64,000 nt of DNA from assembly GCA_023410905.1 (NCBI GenBank), contig JAEYPL010000284.1:6813-70812 (forward strand). Reading direction: 5' to 3'. Under the pieces are notes generated by a model. The model worked only from the letters and a program-made list of their open reading frames with translations, was not told the DNA's origin and made no database searches. Numbering within the stretch: the stretch's first letter is position 1; each line of letters begins with the position of its first letter. A program made the translations under genes and the position numbers. This document shows, one piece after another, positions 1 to 8,738 of this stretch. The stretch is from Pseudomonadota bacterium (GTDB lineage Bacteria; Pseudomonadota; Alphaproteobacteria; Rhizobiales; Hyphomicrobiaceae).

Positions 1-246
1 AAGCTGATCGAGGCCGCCGCCACCGCCGCAGCGATCGAGATTTCCGAGATACCGCCCCGTCTTCTGAGCCTGTCCACCGCCTTTCCGAACCCCGCTGGGG
101 ATGAGAATCTAACGGCGATCGCGCGGGCGCAGGGAAGCGGAAGCTCCGTCCATGTGAGCGTCGAAGTTCACGCGGCGAACGGCGCGGGACGCGCAATCGC
201 GACGGCACAGGCCGTCTATGAGGCGGAACGTCGCGATGTAACATGA
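1..246 (+). CDS. Hotdog-fold (PaaI-like) thioesterase, C-terminal fragment
   Basis: The window opens inside this gene. The first frame stays open for 81 codons and stops with TGA at 244-246. The readable part fits the second half of a hotdog-fold acyl-CoA thioesterase. A strand in AFPNPAG is followed by AIARAQGSGSSVHVSVEV and then by an alternating small/hydrophobic strand around GRAIATAQAVYE, the usual end of PaaI-type domains. The catalytic region lies before the window, so activity and substrate cannot be judged. It is on the same strand as the importer operon that starts 115 bases later and could belong to the same unit. Identification is from the beta-strand pattern only. Confidence 0.6.
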   Translation, partial: KLIEAAATAAAIEISEIPPRLLSLSTAFPNPAGDENLTAIARAQGSGSSVHVSVEVHAANGAGRAIATAQAVYEAERRDVT

Positions 247-360
247 ATCATGACTCGGGAATCATCTTGACGATGATCCGCAGCCTGAAGCACACTCGGG
301 CCAATAACAAGGCCGATCCGTACGGCCGTTCACATTAGTGACTACTCAGGAGGAACACCC

Positions 361-1620
361 ATGGCTCGCAAGCGCGTCGAGCTCGATCGCCGCACCGTCC
401 TCAAGGGCGCCGCGGCCGGAGCTGCTGCTACGATCTTTGCGCCCAATATTGTCGCGGCGCAGAACAAGGTCATCCGAATTGGCATGCCGACAATTCTTTC
501 GGGCCGCGTCGCGCAGCTCGGCACGTCGTCGCGCAATGCCGTGCAGATGGAAGTCGAGAAAATCAACGCGGCGGGCGGTCTTGCCGGTCGCCAGATCGAA
601 ATGGTCATTCGCGACTCGAAGGGCCAGCCGCAGGAAGCCGCACGCGTCGCGCGCGAACTCGTGAACAGCGATGGCTGCGAAATCCTGCTCGACGGGGAGG
701 CGTCATCCGGCTCATTCGCCGTGCAGGAGGTCGCGAAGGATCTCGGCGTGCTCGTAATGCACACCAACTCCGAGGCATCCTCGCTGACAGCCGATCCCAA
801 GATCCGCATCCCGCTCGCCTTCCGCTCGTGCCGCCAAGGTATTCATGATGCCGTGGTGAGCGGTGCGTACGCCGCCGAAATCGCCAAGACAAAGAAGATC
901 AATCGCTGGGCCACGTGCTCGCCGGACTACGCGTACGGTCGCGACAACACGCAGCTCTTCGTCGAGTACTTGAAGCACTTCTATCCCCAAGCCGAGGTGA
1001 CGACCGAGGCATGGCCGAAGCTCTTCCAGCCCGACTATACGGAGGTCATTACGCGCGTCCTCCAGAGCAAGCCACAGGCGCTCTACTCGGCGCTTTGGGG
1101 CGGCGACCTCACCTCATGGGTGGATCAGGCCAGCATCTACGCGCTCTTCTCGCAGATGGAAGTATTCGCGATCAACATGGCCGACTACACCGTGCTGACC
1201 GCGGTGAAGAACCTTCCCAAAGGCATTCACTCGGCAACGCGCTACATCAAGACCTATCCCGCCACCAAGGAGAATGCCGCTTGGGGCGACGAGTATCGCG
1301 CACGCTACAAGGAGTACCCCACCAACTGGTCGTGGGAGAACTGGGTCGGCATCCACTTCATCGCGGCAGGTGCGAAAAAAGCGAACTCCGCAGATGGCAA
1401 GAAGATCGCCGAGGCCATGCGCGGCCTCAAGATCGACTGCCCGTTCGGCACCGACGGCACGGTCACCATGCGTGCCGAGGATCAGACCGTGATCGGATAC
1501 GCCATTGGCTGGGGCACCACGATCTCTGCGGAGCCCTATGTGCCGCAGGTGACCGGGGCAAACTGGGATACGATCCTCCAGCTCGAGGCCGAGTGGAAGA
1601 AGCGCAACAACTTCACCTGA
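361..1620 (+). CDS. Tat-exported ABC substrate-binding protein, HAAT (Liv/amide) type
   Basis: This 419-residue protein is the periplasmic binding protein of the importer encoded just downstream. The N-terminus carries a twin-arginine signal (DRRTVLKGAAAG, then an Ala-rich stretch ending near VAAQN), so it is probably exported folded. The mature part starts with IRIGMPTILSGR and has the two-lobed periplasmic-binding fold of the type I family that serves branched-chain amino acids, amides, urea and aromatic acids. The start is supported by AGGAGGA about six bases upstream. A hairpin after the stop may let this gene be expressed above the membrane genes. The ligand cannot be read from the sequence; the downstream acyl-CoA ligase suggests a carboxylate. 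Confidence 0.9.
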   Translation: MARKRVELDRRTVLKGAAAGAAATIFAPNIVAAQNKVIRIGMPTILSGRVAQLGTSSRNAVQMEVEKINAAGGLAGRQIEMVIRDSKGQPQEAARVARELVNSDGCEILLDGEASSGSFAVQEVAKDLGVLVMHTNSEASSLTADPKIRIPLAFRSCRQGIHDAVVSGAYAAEIAKTKKINRWATCSPDYAYGRDNTQLFVEYLKHFYPQAEVTTEAWPKLFQPDYTEVITRVLQSKPQALYSALWGGDLTSWVDQASIYALFSQMEVFAINMADYTVLTAVKNLPKGIHSATRYIKTYPATKENAAWGDEYRARYKEYPTNWSWENWVGIHFIAAGAKKANSADGKKIAEAMRGLKIDCPFGTDGTVTMRAEDQTVIGYAIGWGTTISAEPYVPQVTGANWDTILQLEAEWKKRNNFT

Positions 1621-1644
1621 TTTTGCGCCCGTTCGGAGCTACCA

Positions 1645-1677
1645 TCGCAGGGCTGAGGCATCTCCTTGGCCCTGCGA
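1645..1677 (+). promoter_or_regulatory. mRNA hairpin between binding-protein and permease genes
   Basis: Nine-base arms TCGCAGGGC and GCCCTGCGA are separated by 15 bases, with no T-run after them. The position just after the binding-protein gene fits an mRNA-stabilising or partial attenuating hairpin, commonly used to raise binding-protein levels over permeases. The pairing is seen; the role is inferred. Confidence 0.45.
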
Positions 1678-1711
1678 GTGATTTGGAACAGACCACCATC
1701 CGAGGTGACGC

Positions 1712-2611
1712 TTGAATCTCGATGCACTCACGGAGTGCCTAACCTCCGCCTCCTGCCTCGTCACTCAGACGACGAGCGGTCTCATCATCGGAATGCTGCT
1801 GTTCCTCGTGGCGGCCGGGCTCACTCTCATTTTCGGTGTGCTCAAGGTCGTCAACTTCACGCACGGCTCGTTCTACATGCTCGGTGCGTACCTGGCGTTC
1901 ACCGTAAACGGGCTGACCGACAGCTACTTCCTCTCTGTTCTGGCCGCCGCCGCCGGCGTAGGGCTGTTCGCGCTGATATTCGAGCGCTTCTTCATGAGCA
2001 AAGTGTACGGCTCGAACGTGCTCATGCAGCTCCTGGTCTGCTACGCCTTCATCCTCATTCTGGATGATGCCGTGAAGATCATCTGGGGGCCGGAATTCAA
2101 GTCGATGGGCATGGCAACGGCCTTCCAGAAGCCACCGCTCTTCATCGCCGGCGGCATTGTCCCGGTGTTTTACCTCTTCCTGATCATCGTCACGCTCGTC
2201 ATCTCGGCCGTGCTCTATCTGGTCATCACGCGCACCAAGTTCGGCACGGTCGTTCGCGCGGCGGCGGTCAATCCGAGCATGGTCTCTGCGCTCGGTATCA
2301 ACACGGGCCTCGTGTACAGCGGCGTGTTCGTCCTCGGCGGCATGCTCGCCGGACTGGCGGGCGGCCTCGCCGCACCTGTCCGCTCTTTGACCGCAGGCAT
2401 GGGTTTCTCGATCCTCATCGAGTCCTTCATCGTCACGGTCATCGGCGGCATGGGATCGATCGCCGGCGCGCTACTCGGCTCGATCTTGATCGGCCTCGTG
2501 CGCTCATTTGGCTCGATCGGTTTCCCTCTTTTCGTCGAGGGGCTGATGTTCCTGCTGATGGCGGTGATCCTCATCATCAAGCCGAGCGGACTGCTCGGCA
2601 AGGAGGGGTGA
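1712..2611 (+). CDS. HAAT-family ABC permease, LivH type
   Basis: This 299-residue inner-membrane protein is one half of the translocation channel. It shows the LivH pattern: GLTLIFGVLKVVNFTHGS near residues 35-55, then about eight hydrophobic segments, and a C-terminal loop with VIGGMGSIAGALLGS where the ATPases dock. The chosen start is a TTG about seven bases after GAGGTG; no ATG gives the complete first helix. It lies between the binding protein and the LivM-type permease, four bases before the latter. Family assignment is secure; the substrate is unknown. Confidence 0.9.
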   Translation: MNLDALTECLTSASCLVTQTTSGLIIGMLLFLVAAGLTLIFGVLKVVNFTHGSFYMLGAYLAFTVNGLTDSYFLSVLAAAAGVGLFALIFERFFMSKVYGSNVLMQLLVCYAFILILDDAVKIIWGPEFKSMGMATAFQKPPLFIAGGIVPVFYLFLIIVTLVISAVLYLVITRTKFGTVVRAAAVNPSMVSALGINTGLVYSGVFVLGGMLAGLAGGLAAPVRSLTAGMGFSILIESFIVTVIGGMGSIAGALLGSILIGLVRSFGSIGFPLFVEGLMFLLMAVILIIKPSGLLGKEG

Positions 2612-2615
2612 GGCC

Positions 2616-3596
2616 ATGCTATCGAGCCGCCCCAATCTCGCCCGCGATGTTTCGATAGCCGCGGTCGCGCTGATCGTCCTGCTGCTCCTGCCGTACATCT
2701 GGCCGAGCCGGATGATCAACGACCTCGTGATTCGCGTAGCCGCCTTCGCCCTCTTCGCGACATCTCTGAATCTGCTCGTCGGTTACACGGGCATGGTCTC
2801 GTTCGGCCACGGCATGTTTTTCGGCTTCGGCGCCTATGCCTTCGGCCTTTCCATGCAGCGTCTCGGCGTTTCGATCCCGACGGCAATTCTCATTACGATC
2901 GTCTCAAGTGCACTTCTGGGCCTCGTCGTCGGCGCCATTAGCATTCGCTTGAAGGACATCTACTTCTCCTTCATAACGCTCGCTTTCCAGATGCTGCTCT
3001 ACAGCACGGTGATCGCCTGGGTTCCGCTGACAGGCGGCGACCAGGGGCTCATGGGCGGCATCCCGCGCCCGCCCTTCCTCGGCATCGACCTGTCGATCGA
3101 ATCGCACCGCTATGCTTTCGCGGTGACGTTCATGGTCATCGGCCTGCTCATCCTGCGCCAGATCGTCGAGTCGCCCTTCGGCTACACGCTTCGCATGATC
3201 CGCGACAATACGGAGCGCGCGACCTTCCTCGGCATCAATGTCTTCCGCGCAAAGCTGACGGCCTTCGTGATCGCCGGCGTGTTCGGCTCGCTCGGCGGCA
3301 TGGTCATGGCTCTCTTCGTCTCGGGCGCCTACCCGGAGTTCGTGAACTGGACGATGTCGGGCGAAGGCATCTTCATGATCATGCTCGGTGGGCTCTCGAC
3401 GTTCATCGGCCCGGCCGCAGGCGCGCTGATCCTTTCGTTGCTGAATGATGTGATCACGCGCGGCACCGAGCATCATGGGCTGTTCCTCGGCGCCGTAATT
3501 CTGTTGTTCGCGCTTGGCCTGCGGAAGGGCGTGACGGACTTCGTCGCGGATTGGTTCCGCGCGCGCCGTGAGGCCAGCAGCAGGAGCGGGAGCTGA
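2616..3596 (+). CDS. HAAT-family ABC permease, LivM type
   Basis: This second membrane subunit has 326 residues and about ten hydrophobic segments. LivM features are visible: SLNLLVGYTGMVSFGHGMFF near residues 50-70, TGGDQGLMGGIPRP in the middle, and a long cytoplasmic loop with IRDNTERATFLGINV that contacts the ATP-binding subunits. The tail is basic (FRARREASSRS). The gene begins four bases after livH and ends four bases before the first ATPase, so all are surely cotranscribed. Confidence 0.9.
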   Translation: MLSSRPNLARDVSIAAVALIVLLLLPYIWPSRMINDLVIRVAAFALFATSLNLLVGYTGMVSFGHGMFFGFGAYAFGLSMQRLGVSIPTAILITIVSSALLGLVVGAISIRLKDIYFSFITLAFQMLLYSTVIAWVPLTGGDQGLMGGIPRPPFLGIDLSIESHRYAFAVTFMVIGLLILRQIVESPFGYTLRMIRDNTERATFLGINVFRAKLTAFVIAGVFGSLGGMVMALFVSGAYPEFVNWTMSGEGIFMIMLGGLSTFIGPAAGALILSLLNDVITRGTEHHGLFLGAVILLFALGLRKGVTDFVADWFRARREASSRSGS

Positions 3597-3600
3597 CGCC

Positions 3601-4356
3601 ATGCTCGAGGTCAAAGGTCTCTTCAAATCCTTCGGCGGCGTCGCGGCCATCTCGGACGTCAACATCGACTTCCCGACGGGCTCGCTCACGGCGATCATCG
3701 GGCCGAACGGCGCCGGCAAGAGCACGTTCTTCAATCTCCTCAGCGGCGGCCTCATCCCGGACAAAGGTTCTGTCACCTTCAATGGTGAAAGCCTCATTGG
3801 CCGCTCGCGGGCGCAGATCATCGATGCGGGTATCGGCCGAGCCTTCCAGGTTGCGCGCATCTTCCCGACGCTCACCGTCGAAGAGAGCCTGCTCGGCGCC
3901 GTCACGGCGCATCGCCGACGCGCGCAGAACATCACGCATCGCTTTCCGCTACCCGAGATGCGTGATCGTGCGCACGAGGTCGCCGAGATGCTGGGTCTGA
4001 CCGAGAAACTCGGCGTGACCTCCGCAAATCTCTCCCACGGCGATCAGAAGCTGCTCGATATCGCACTCGCGCTGGTACTCGATCCCAAGGTGCTCCTGCT
4101 CGACGAGCCGACGGCGGGCATGGGGCCTGACGAGCGCTGGCGCATGATCGAGCGCGTGCATGAGCTCTGGGAGCGCGAGAAGCTCACGCTGGTCTTTATC
4201 GAGCACGATATGGACATCGTCTTCAAGATTGCGCCGAAGATCTCGGTGCTCTGCTATGGCCGGCTGCTCGCCGAGGGTACACCCGACGAAATCCGCACCA
4301 ACCCGGCGGTCATCGAAGCCTATCTCGGCACGAGCCACGAGGAGGCAGCAGTATGA
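3601..4356 (+). CDS. HAAT-family ABC ATPase, LivG type
   Basis: This 251-residue ATP-binding subunit powers the importer. Walker A is GPNGAGKST near residue 37. LivG subunits have a modified signature, here LSHGDQKLLDIALAL, followed by Walker B VLLLDEPTAGM and the switch histidine in VFIEHDMD. I chose the ATG four bases after the permease stop, with GGGAG upstream; an upstream GTG in the same frame would add 11 unconvincing residues. The stop overlaps the next start by four bases, which indicates translational coupling. Confidence 0.9.
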   Translation: MLEVKGLFKSFGGVAAISDVNIDFPTGSLTAIIGPNGAGKSTFFNLLSGGLIPDKGSVTFNGESLIGRSRAQIIDAGIGRAFQVARIFPTLTVEESLLGAVTAHRRRAQNITHRFPLPEMRDRAHEVAEMLGLTEKLGVTSANLSHGDQKLLDIALALVLDPKVLLLDEPTAGMGPDERWRMIERVHELWEREKLTLVFIEHDMDIVFKIAPKISVLCYGRLLAEGTPDEIRTNPAVIEAYLGTSHEEAAV

Positions 4357-5069
4357 GCGTCAGCCCGATCGTTCGCGTCGATTGCCTCGACGTCTTCTAC
4401 GGCAAGAGCCAGATTCTTTTCGGCGTCGGCCTCGATCTCAAGGAGGGTCAAACGCTGGCCCTGCTCGGCCGCAACGGCGCCGGCAAGAGCACGACCATGA
4501 AGGCCATTGCCGGCGTCGCACCGCCGCGCCGTGGCGTCGTCGAGGTTGCCGGGACGAACGTTGCCGGTCGCGCACCGCACGTGATTGCGCGCACAGGCAT
4601 CGGCTTCGTGCCGGAGGATCGCCAGATCTTCCCCGAACACACGGTCGAGGAGAACCTCGAGATCGGTGCCAAGAAAGGCCCCAATGGCCAGGACGACTGG
4701 TCATTGAAGCGCGTGTTCGAGGTGTTTCCGCTGCTCGAACCGCTGCGTTACCGCATGGGCGGTCGTCTCTCGGGCGGTGAACAGCAGATGCTGGCCATCG
4801 CCCGCACGCTGATGGGCAACCCGATCGTGCTGCTGCTCGACGAGCCGAGCGAGGGCCTCGCGCCGATCGTCGTCGCGCGTATCGGCGAGTTGCTGAAGAC
4901 GCTGCGCAAGACGGGCGCGACGACGCTGATCGCCGAGCAGAACATGCACTTCTGCCTCGGCGTTGCCGATGATGCCGTCGTCATCGACAAAGGCGCGATC
5001 GTCTACCGTGATACGATTTCCGGCCTGAAGGCCAACGAGGAGGTCCGGCGGCGCTATCTCGCCATGTGA
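4353..5069 (+). CDS. HAAT-family ABC ATPase, LivF type
   Basis: This is the partner ATPase, 238 residues, starting in an ATGA overlap with the LivG-type gene. It has Walker A GRNGAGKST, the LivF-type signature LSGGEQQMLAIARTL, Walker B VLLLDEPSEGL and the switch segment LIAEQNM. The usual LivF reading GIGFVPEDRQIFP follows Walker A. With it the operon encodes a complete importer: binding protein, two permeases and two ATPases. Confidence 0.9.
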   Translation: MSVSPIVRVDCLDVFYGKSQILFGVGLDLKEGQTLALLGRNGAGKSTTMKAIAGVAPPRRGVVEVAGTNVAGRAPHVIARTGIGFVPEDRQIFPEHTVEENLEIGAKKGPNGQDDWSLKRVFEVFPLLEPLRYRMGGRLSGGEQQMLAIARTLMGNPIVLLLDEPSEGLAPIVVARIGELLKTLRKTGATTLIAEQNMHFCLGVADDAVVIDKGAIVYRDTISGLKANEEVRRRYLAM

Positions 5070-5116
5070 TGGTGGCGCCAGGGCCCGATAGCGAGTCCAC
5101 CAGCGAGGAGAACGCC

Positions 5117-6478
5117 ATGACGACGCTGGCCACACATATCGCCCGTTTCACCTCCGCGCTCGACGCGAAGACCATGCCGCCCGAGGTCGTCGAGAAGGCA
5201 CGCGCCTGCCTGCTCAATGCCTACGGCATGGGCCTCGACTGCCACGACACGCCCTATGCGCCCGTCGCGCGCGTGGCGGCACTGGCACTCGATGGCGAGG
5301 TGTCAAACGGCGCGACCATGCTCGCAGATGGACGCCGCACCACTGTCGGCGGCGCGTGCCTCGCGAATGCGGCGCTGTTTCATGGCCGCGCGCAGGAGGA
5401 CTCCTCCGGCGCCGCGCACTTCGGCACCATCCTCGTGCCGCTCCTCACCGCAATGATCGAGACACGCCGCGCGCCGCTTTCCGAACTCATCCCGGCGCTC
5501 GTAGCAGGCTACGAGGCCGGCGGCCTGCTCGAGAAGGCGTTTGCCATCAACACCACGCCGGGCGGCTTCCGCTCGACAGCGACGTACGGCGTTGTCGCAG
5601 CAGCCGCAGCGACAAGCCGCCTGCTTCGCCTCGACGCCGAGCGCACGGCGGCAGCACTCGGCAATGCGGTGTCCTTCACAGGTGGCGTTCTGCAGTCCTT
5701 CGTCGATGGCACGGACGAGTGGCGCTATCAGCCAGGGCTCATTGGTCGCAATGGCTTGGTGGCCGCCGAGTTGGCACGCGCCGGTTCGGTGTCGGCGCCC
5801 TATGCGCTCGAAGGCAAAGCCGGTCTCGTGCGTGCGTTCGGCCGCACCGAGCCCGATGTCGCGGCGCTCGCGGGATCGCTCGGCAAGGAATGGTTCATCC
5901 ATCGCGTGACTTTCAAGCCCTTCCCCGTCTGCGCCTTCAACCAGACGCCGGTCACCGGCGCGTTGGAGCTTCGCAAGGACCTCGGCAGCGCGAAGATCAA
6001 GTCCGTCAAGGTGCGCATGAACCCGTACGAGTGCGGTTATGCGGGCATGGACGCCGTCGGGCCGTTCAGCACGATCTCCGGCACCTTGATGAGTATTCCG
6101 TTCTGCATCTCCTCGACGCTACTTCACGGCATCCCGGACATGAAGCGCATGACCACGTACGACGATCCGGTCGTGAATGGGCTCGTCGGGCGCATCGCAC
6201 TTGTCGCTGATGCGAATGTACCTATCCTGAGCGCCATCATCGAAATCGAGACCGAGGATGGCCGCCGCCTCGTGCGCGACCAGCGCATGACAACGGATGA
6301 CTATAACTACGATCGCGCTGGCGTCTCCCAACTCGTGCGGCGCATTGGCGCCGAGCAAGCTGTGCCATCGCAAGCCTTCGATATGCTGGAGCGCTTTGTC
6401 GATCGCCTGCCCGATGGCACGATCGAAGATGTGCTCGGCGCCTTCCGCCTGCTGGAGCCTCGGCGCAAGGCCGCCTGA
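5117..6478 (+). CDS. MmgE/PrpD family protein (2-methylcitrate dehydratase-like)
   Basis: This 453-residue protein has the MmgE/PrpD fold: an N-terminal helical domain (THIARFTSALDAKTMPPEVV, GGACLANAALFHGRAQED) and a smaller alpha/beta domain from about residue 275 (SVKVRMNPYECGYAG). Members include 2-methylcitrate dehydratase, cis-aconitate decarboxylase-like enzymes and many hydratases/dehydratases of unknown substrate. The ATG used has GCGAGGAG upstream; an earlier in-frame start at 5066 overlaps the ATPase gene and adds only a poorly conserved leader. Being sandwiched between an importer and an acyl-CoA ligase points to catabolism of the imported acid rather than to the methylcitrate cycle, since no prpB/prpC is present. 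Confidence 0.85.
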   Translation: MTTLATHIARFTSALDAKTMPPEVVEKARACLLNAYGMGLDCHDTPYAPVARVAALALDGEVSNGATMLADGRRTTVGGACLANAALFHGRAQEDSSGAAHFGTILVPLLTAMIETRRAPLSELIPALVAGYEAGGLLEKAFAINTTPGGFRSTATYGVVAAAAATSRLLRLDAERTAAALGNAVSFTGGVLQSFVDGTDEWRYQPGLIGRNGLVAAELARAGSVSAPYALEGKAGLVRAFGRTEPDVAALAGSLGKEWFIHRVTFKPFPVCAFNQTPVTGALELRKDLGSAKIKSVKVRMNPYECGYAGMDAVGPFSTISGTLMSIPFCISSTLLHGIPDMKRMTTYDDPVVNGLVGRIALVADANVPILSAIIEIETEDGRRLVRDQRMTTDDYNYDRAGVSQLVRRIGAEQAVPSQAFDMLERFVDRLPDGTIEDVLGAFRLLEPRRKAA

Positions 6479-6508
6479 GGCGCGGCAGTCGCTCAGGAGT
6501 TATGCGAA

Positions 6509-8101
6509 ATGTCCGACGTCAAGTGCGAGCCCTTTACGCTCGGTGGACTATTGCGAACGGCCGCAGAGCGCCACGGCGCGCGCACGTTCCTCGAGTTTCA
6601 GGACGCAACGCAGACTTACGCCGAAGCCGACGCGCGCGCCAACCGCACGGCCAATGGCCTTCTGGCGCTCGACGCCGGCAAGGATAGCAAGATCGCGATC
6701 ATGGCGATGAATGGGCCGGGCTTCATCGATGCCTGGCTCGGCGCGGCGCGCACGGGCGCTGTCTATGTCCCGATCAATACCGACTACAAGGGCGATATCC
6801 TCCGCTATCAGCTCGGCAAGGCGGATGTCTCGCATATCGTCATCGATCCCGATTTCGTCGATCGGCTGGAAGCCGTCGCTGCGGATTTACCGAGCCTGCG
6901 CCATGTGATCCTGACCGCGCCGATGGCAGGTGCACCGCGTACACTTCGAGGAGGCATTTCCGTCTCGACCCTCACCGATGTCATGAGCGCACCGGACCGC
7001 GATCCGGGCATCGAAATAGTACCCTCCGATCCGCTGGCGATCAGCTTCACGTCCGGAACGACAGGCCCATCGAAAGGCGTGCTCGCGAGTCACGCGCACG
7101 TCATCACGTTCGCGCGCGACTGGATCATGTCCACGGACTACGCCGAGGGCCAGTCGATCTACACCTGCATGCCGCTGTTTCATGCGGTGGCGTCGTGGCT
7201 CGGTGTTGTCCCGGCGATCATCAATGGCGGGCGCATCGCCATCGTGCCGCGCTTCTCCGCATCAGGCTTCTGGGACGACGTGCGCAAGTATCGCGCAGAT
7301 GTCGCGCACGGCATTTTCTCCATGGTGCCGATCCTGCTGAAGCAGCCGCCACGCGCCGACGATGCCGATCAGCCGGCGCGCCGCTTCTACTTTGCCAAGG
7401 TCAATGACGAGTTCGAGCGCCGCTTCAACTGCAAGATCGTCGAGGTATATGGCGCCACGGAAACCGGCATCGTGACGGTAACGCCCCCGGGCGGTGAGCG
7501 CCGCAAGGATTCCTGCGGTAAGCCGAACTCCGCGACATTCGATGTCATGATCGCCAACGAACGCGACGAGCCTGTTGCCGTCGGCGAAGTCGGTGAGATC
7601 CTGGTGCGTCCGAAGCGCCCGTACGCCATGCTCTCCGCGTACTACAACAGCCCCGAGGCGACGATCGAAGCTTTCCGGAACTTCTGGTTCCACACGGGCG
7701 ACAACGCACGGGCGGACGCCGACGGCTACTATTACTTTGTCGATCGCAAGAAGGATTCGATCCGCCGCCGCGGCGAGAACATCTCGTCATCCGAAGTCGA
7801 GGCGACGCTCAACCGCCATCCGGCGATCCTCGAATGTGCCGTCGTCGCGGCCCCCTCGGAACTCGGTGAGGACGAAGTCAAGGCTGTGGTCGTGCTGCGA
7901 GAGGGCGCAACGGCGACAGCCGACGAGCTGTGGGACTTCTGCGACGAGCACATGCCGCGCTTTTGGGTGCCGCGCTTCATCGAGTTCCGGCGCGAAATGC
8001 CCAAGACGCCTAGCCAGAAAATCCAGAAATACCTGCTGCGCGCGGGTCACGATCAAGGTGAAGTTTTCGAGCGCGCGGCAATTGGAAGGCGCACGACATG
8101 A
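6509..8101 (+). CDS. AMP-forming acyl-CoA synthetase (ANL superfamily)
   Basis: This 530-residue adenylate-forming ligase should activate a carboxylic acid with ATP and then form its CoA thioester. The phosphate loop SFTSGTTGPSKG lies near residues 178-190, the A5 motif VYGATETG near 312, the hinge YYFVDRKKDSIRRRGENISS near 412-430, and the C-terminal catalytic Lys in KTPSQKIQKYLLR. The overall pattern is closest to the crotonobetaine/carnitine-CoA ligase type. It sits in the importer operon and overlaps the next gene by four bases, so its substrate is probably what the importer brings in. The substrate cannot be fixed by eye. Confidence 0.88.
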   Translation: MSDVKCEPFTLGGLLRTAAERHGARTFLEFQDATQTYAEADARANRTANGLLALDAGKDSKIAIMAMNGPGFIDAWLGAARTGAVYVPINTDYKGDILRYQLGKADVSHIVIDPDFVDRLEAVAADLPSLRHVILTAPMAGAPRTLRGGISVSTLTDVMSAPDRDPGIEIVPSDPLAISFTSGTTGPSKGVLASHAHVITFARDWIMSTDYAEGQSIYTCMPLFHAVASWLGVVPAIINGGRIAIVPRFSASGFWDDVRKYRADVAHGIFSMVPILLKQPPRADDADQPARRFYFAKVNDEFERRFNCKIVEVYGATETGIVTVTPPGGERRKDSCGKPNSATFDVMIANERDEPVAVGEVGEILVRPKRPYAMLSAYYNSPEATIEAFRNFWFHTGDNARADADGYYYFVDRKKDSIRRRGENISSSEVEATLNRHPAILECAVVAAPSELGEDEVKAVVVLREGATATADELWDFCDEHMPRFWVPRFIEFRREMPKTPSQKIQKYLLRAGHDQGEVFERAAIGRRTT

Positions 8102-8724
8102 CGAAGCGAACGATCAAGGTCTACTCGGATTACAAGAGCCCCTACGCCTATCTCGCCAAGGATCTCGTTTACGACCTCGAGCGCGAGACGGGCGTGGAGA
8201 TCGACTGGCTCCCATACACGCTCGATATTCCGGCCTATCTCGGCAGTGCCAAACTCGATGCGAGTGGAGGCGTGGCCGAGCAAAGCCGCAATGCGCATCA
8301 GTGGCGGCGCGTCAAGTACAGCTACATGGACTGCCGGCGCGAGGCCAATCGGCGAGGCTTGACCATCCGCGGCACGCAGAAAATATGGGACTCGTCGCTA
8401 GCCAACATGGGCATGCTCTTCGCCAAGGATCGCGGCGTGTTCCGCTGCTATCACGACCGCGTGTTCGAGCGCTTCTGGAAGCGGGAACTCGACATCGAGA
8501 GCGTGCCTGTTCTGGCTGCCCTGCTCGCGGAGTGCGGCGCCGACGCATCGGACTTTGTTTCCTATGTCGAGAGTGAAGGGCGCGAACTGCTGAAGCAAGT
8601 ACAGGCGGATGCGGAAGCCGCCGGCGTGTTCGGCGTGACGAGCGTCCTGCTCCCTGATGGCGATCTATACTGGGGTCGCGAGCACTTCCCCACGCTGACC
8701 GAGATGCTTCGCGCGCAACATTGA
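8098..8724 (+). CDS. DsbA-fold 2-hydroxychromene-2-carboxylate isomerase-like protein
   Basis: This 208-residue protein has the thioredoxin/DsbA fold of the HCCA-isomerase/GST-kappa family. The N-terminal strand VYSDYKSPYAYLA has Ser14-Pro where DsbA has its CxxC, matching the glutathione-dependent isomerases rather than disulfide oxidases. The C-terminal part AAGVFGVTSVLLPDGDLYWG carries the cis-Pro region and the family's closing strand, but the usual Pro after the Val is Ser here. It overlaps the ligase gene by four bases and ends the operon. HCCA isomerase acts in naphthalene-type degradation; the role here is only suggested. Confidence 0.75.
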   Translation: MTKRTIKVYSDYKSPYAYLAKDLVYDLERETGVEIDWLPYTLDIPAYLGSAKLDASGGVAEQSRNAHQWRRVKYSYMDCRREANRRGLTIRGTQKIWDSSLANMGMLFAKDRGVFRCYHDRVFERFWKRELDIESVPVLAALLAECGADASDFVSYVESEGRELLKQVQADAEAAGVFGVTSVLLPDGDLYWGREHFPTLTEMLRAQH

Positions 8725-8738
8725 TGATGGCCGCCGCG

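Noticed and set aside
267..295. TTGACG as a -35 element for the first importer operon
   Set aside because: No acceptable -10 sequence lies 16-18 bases downstream.
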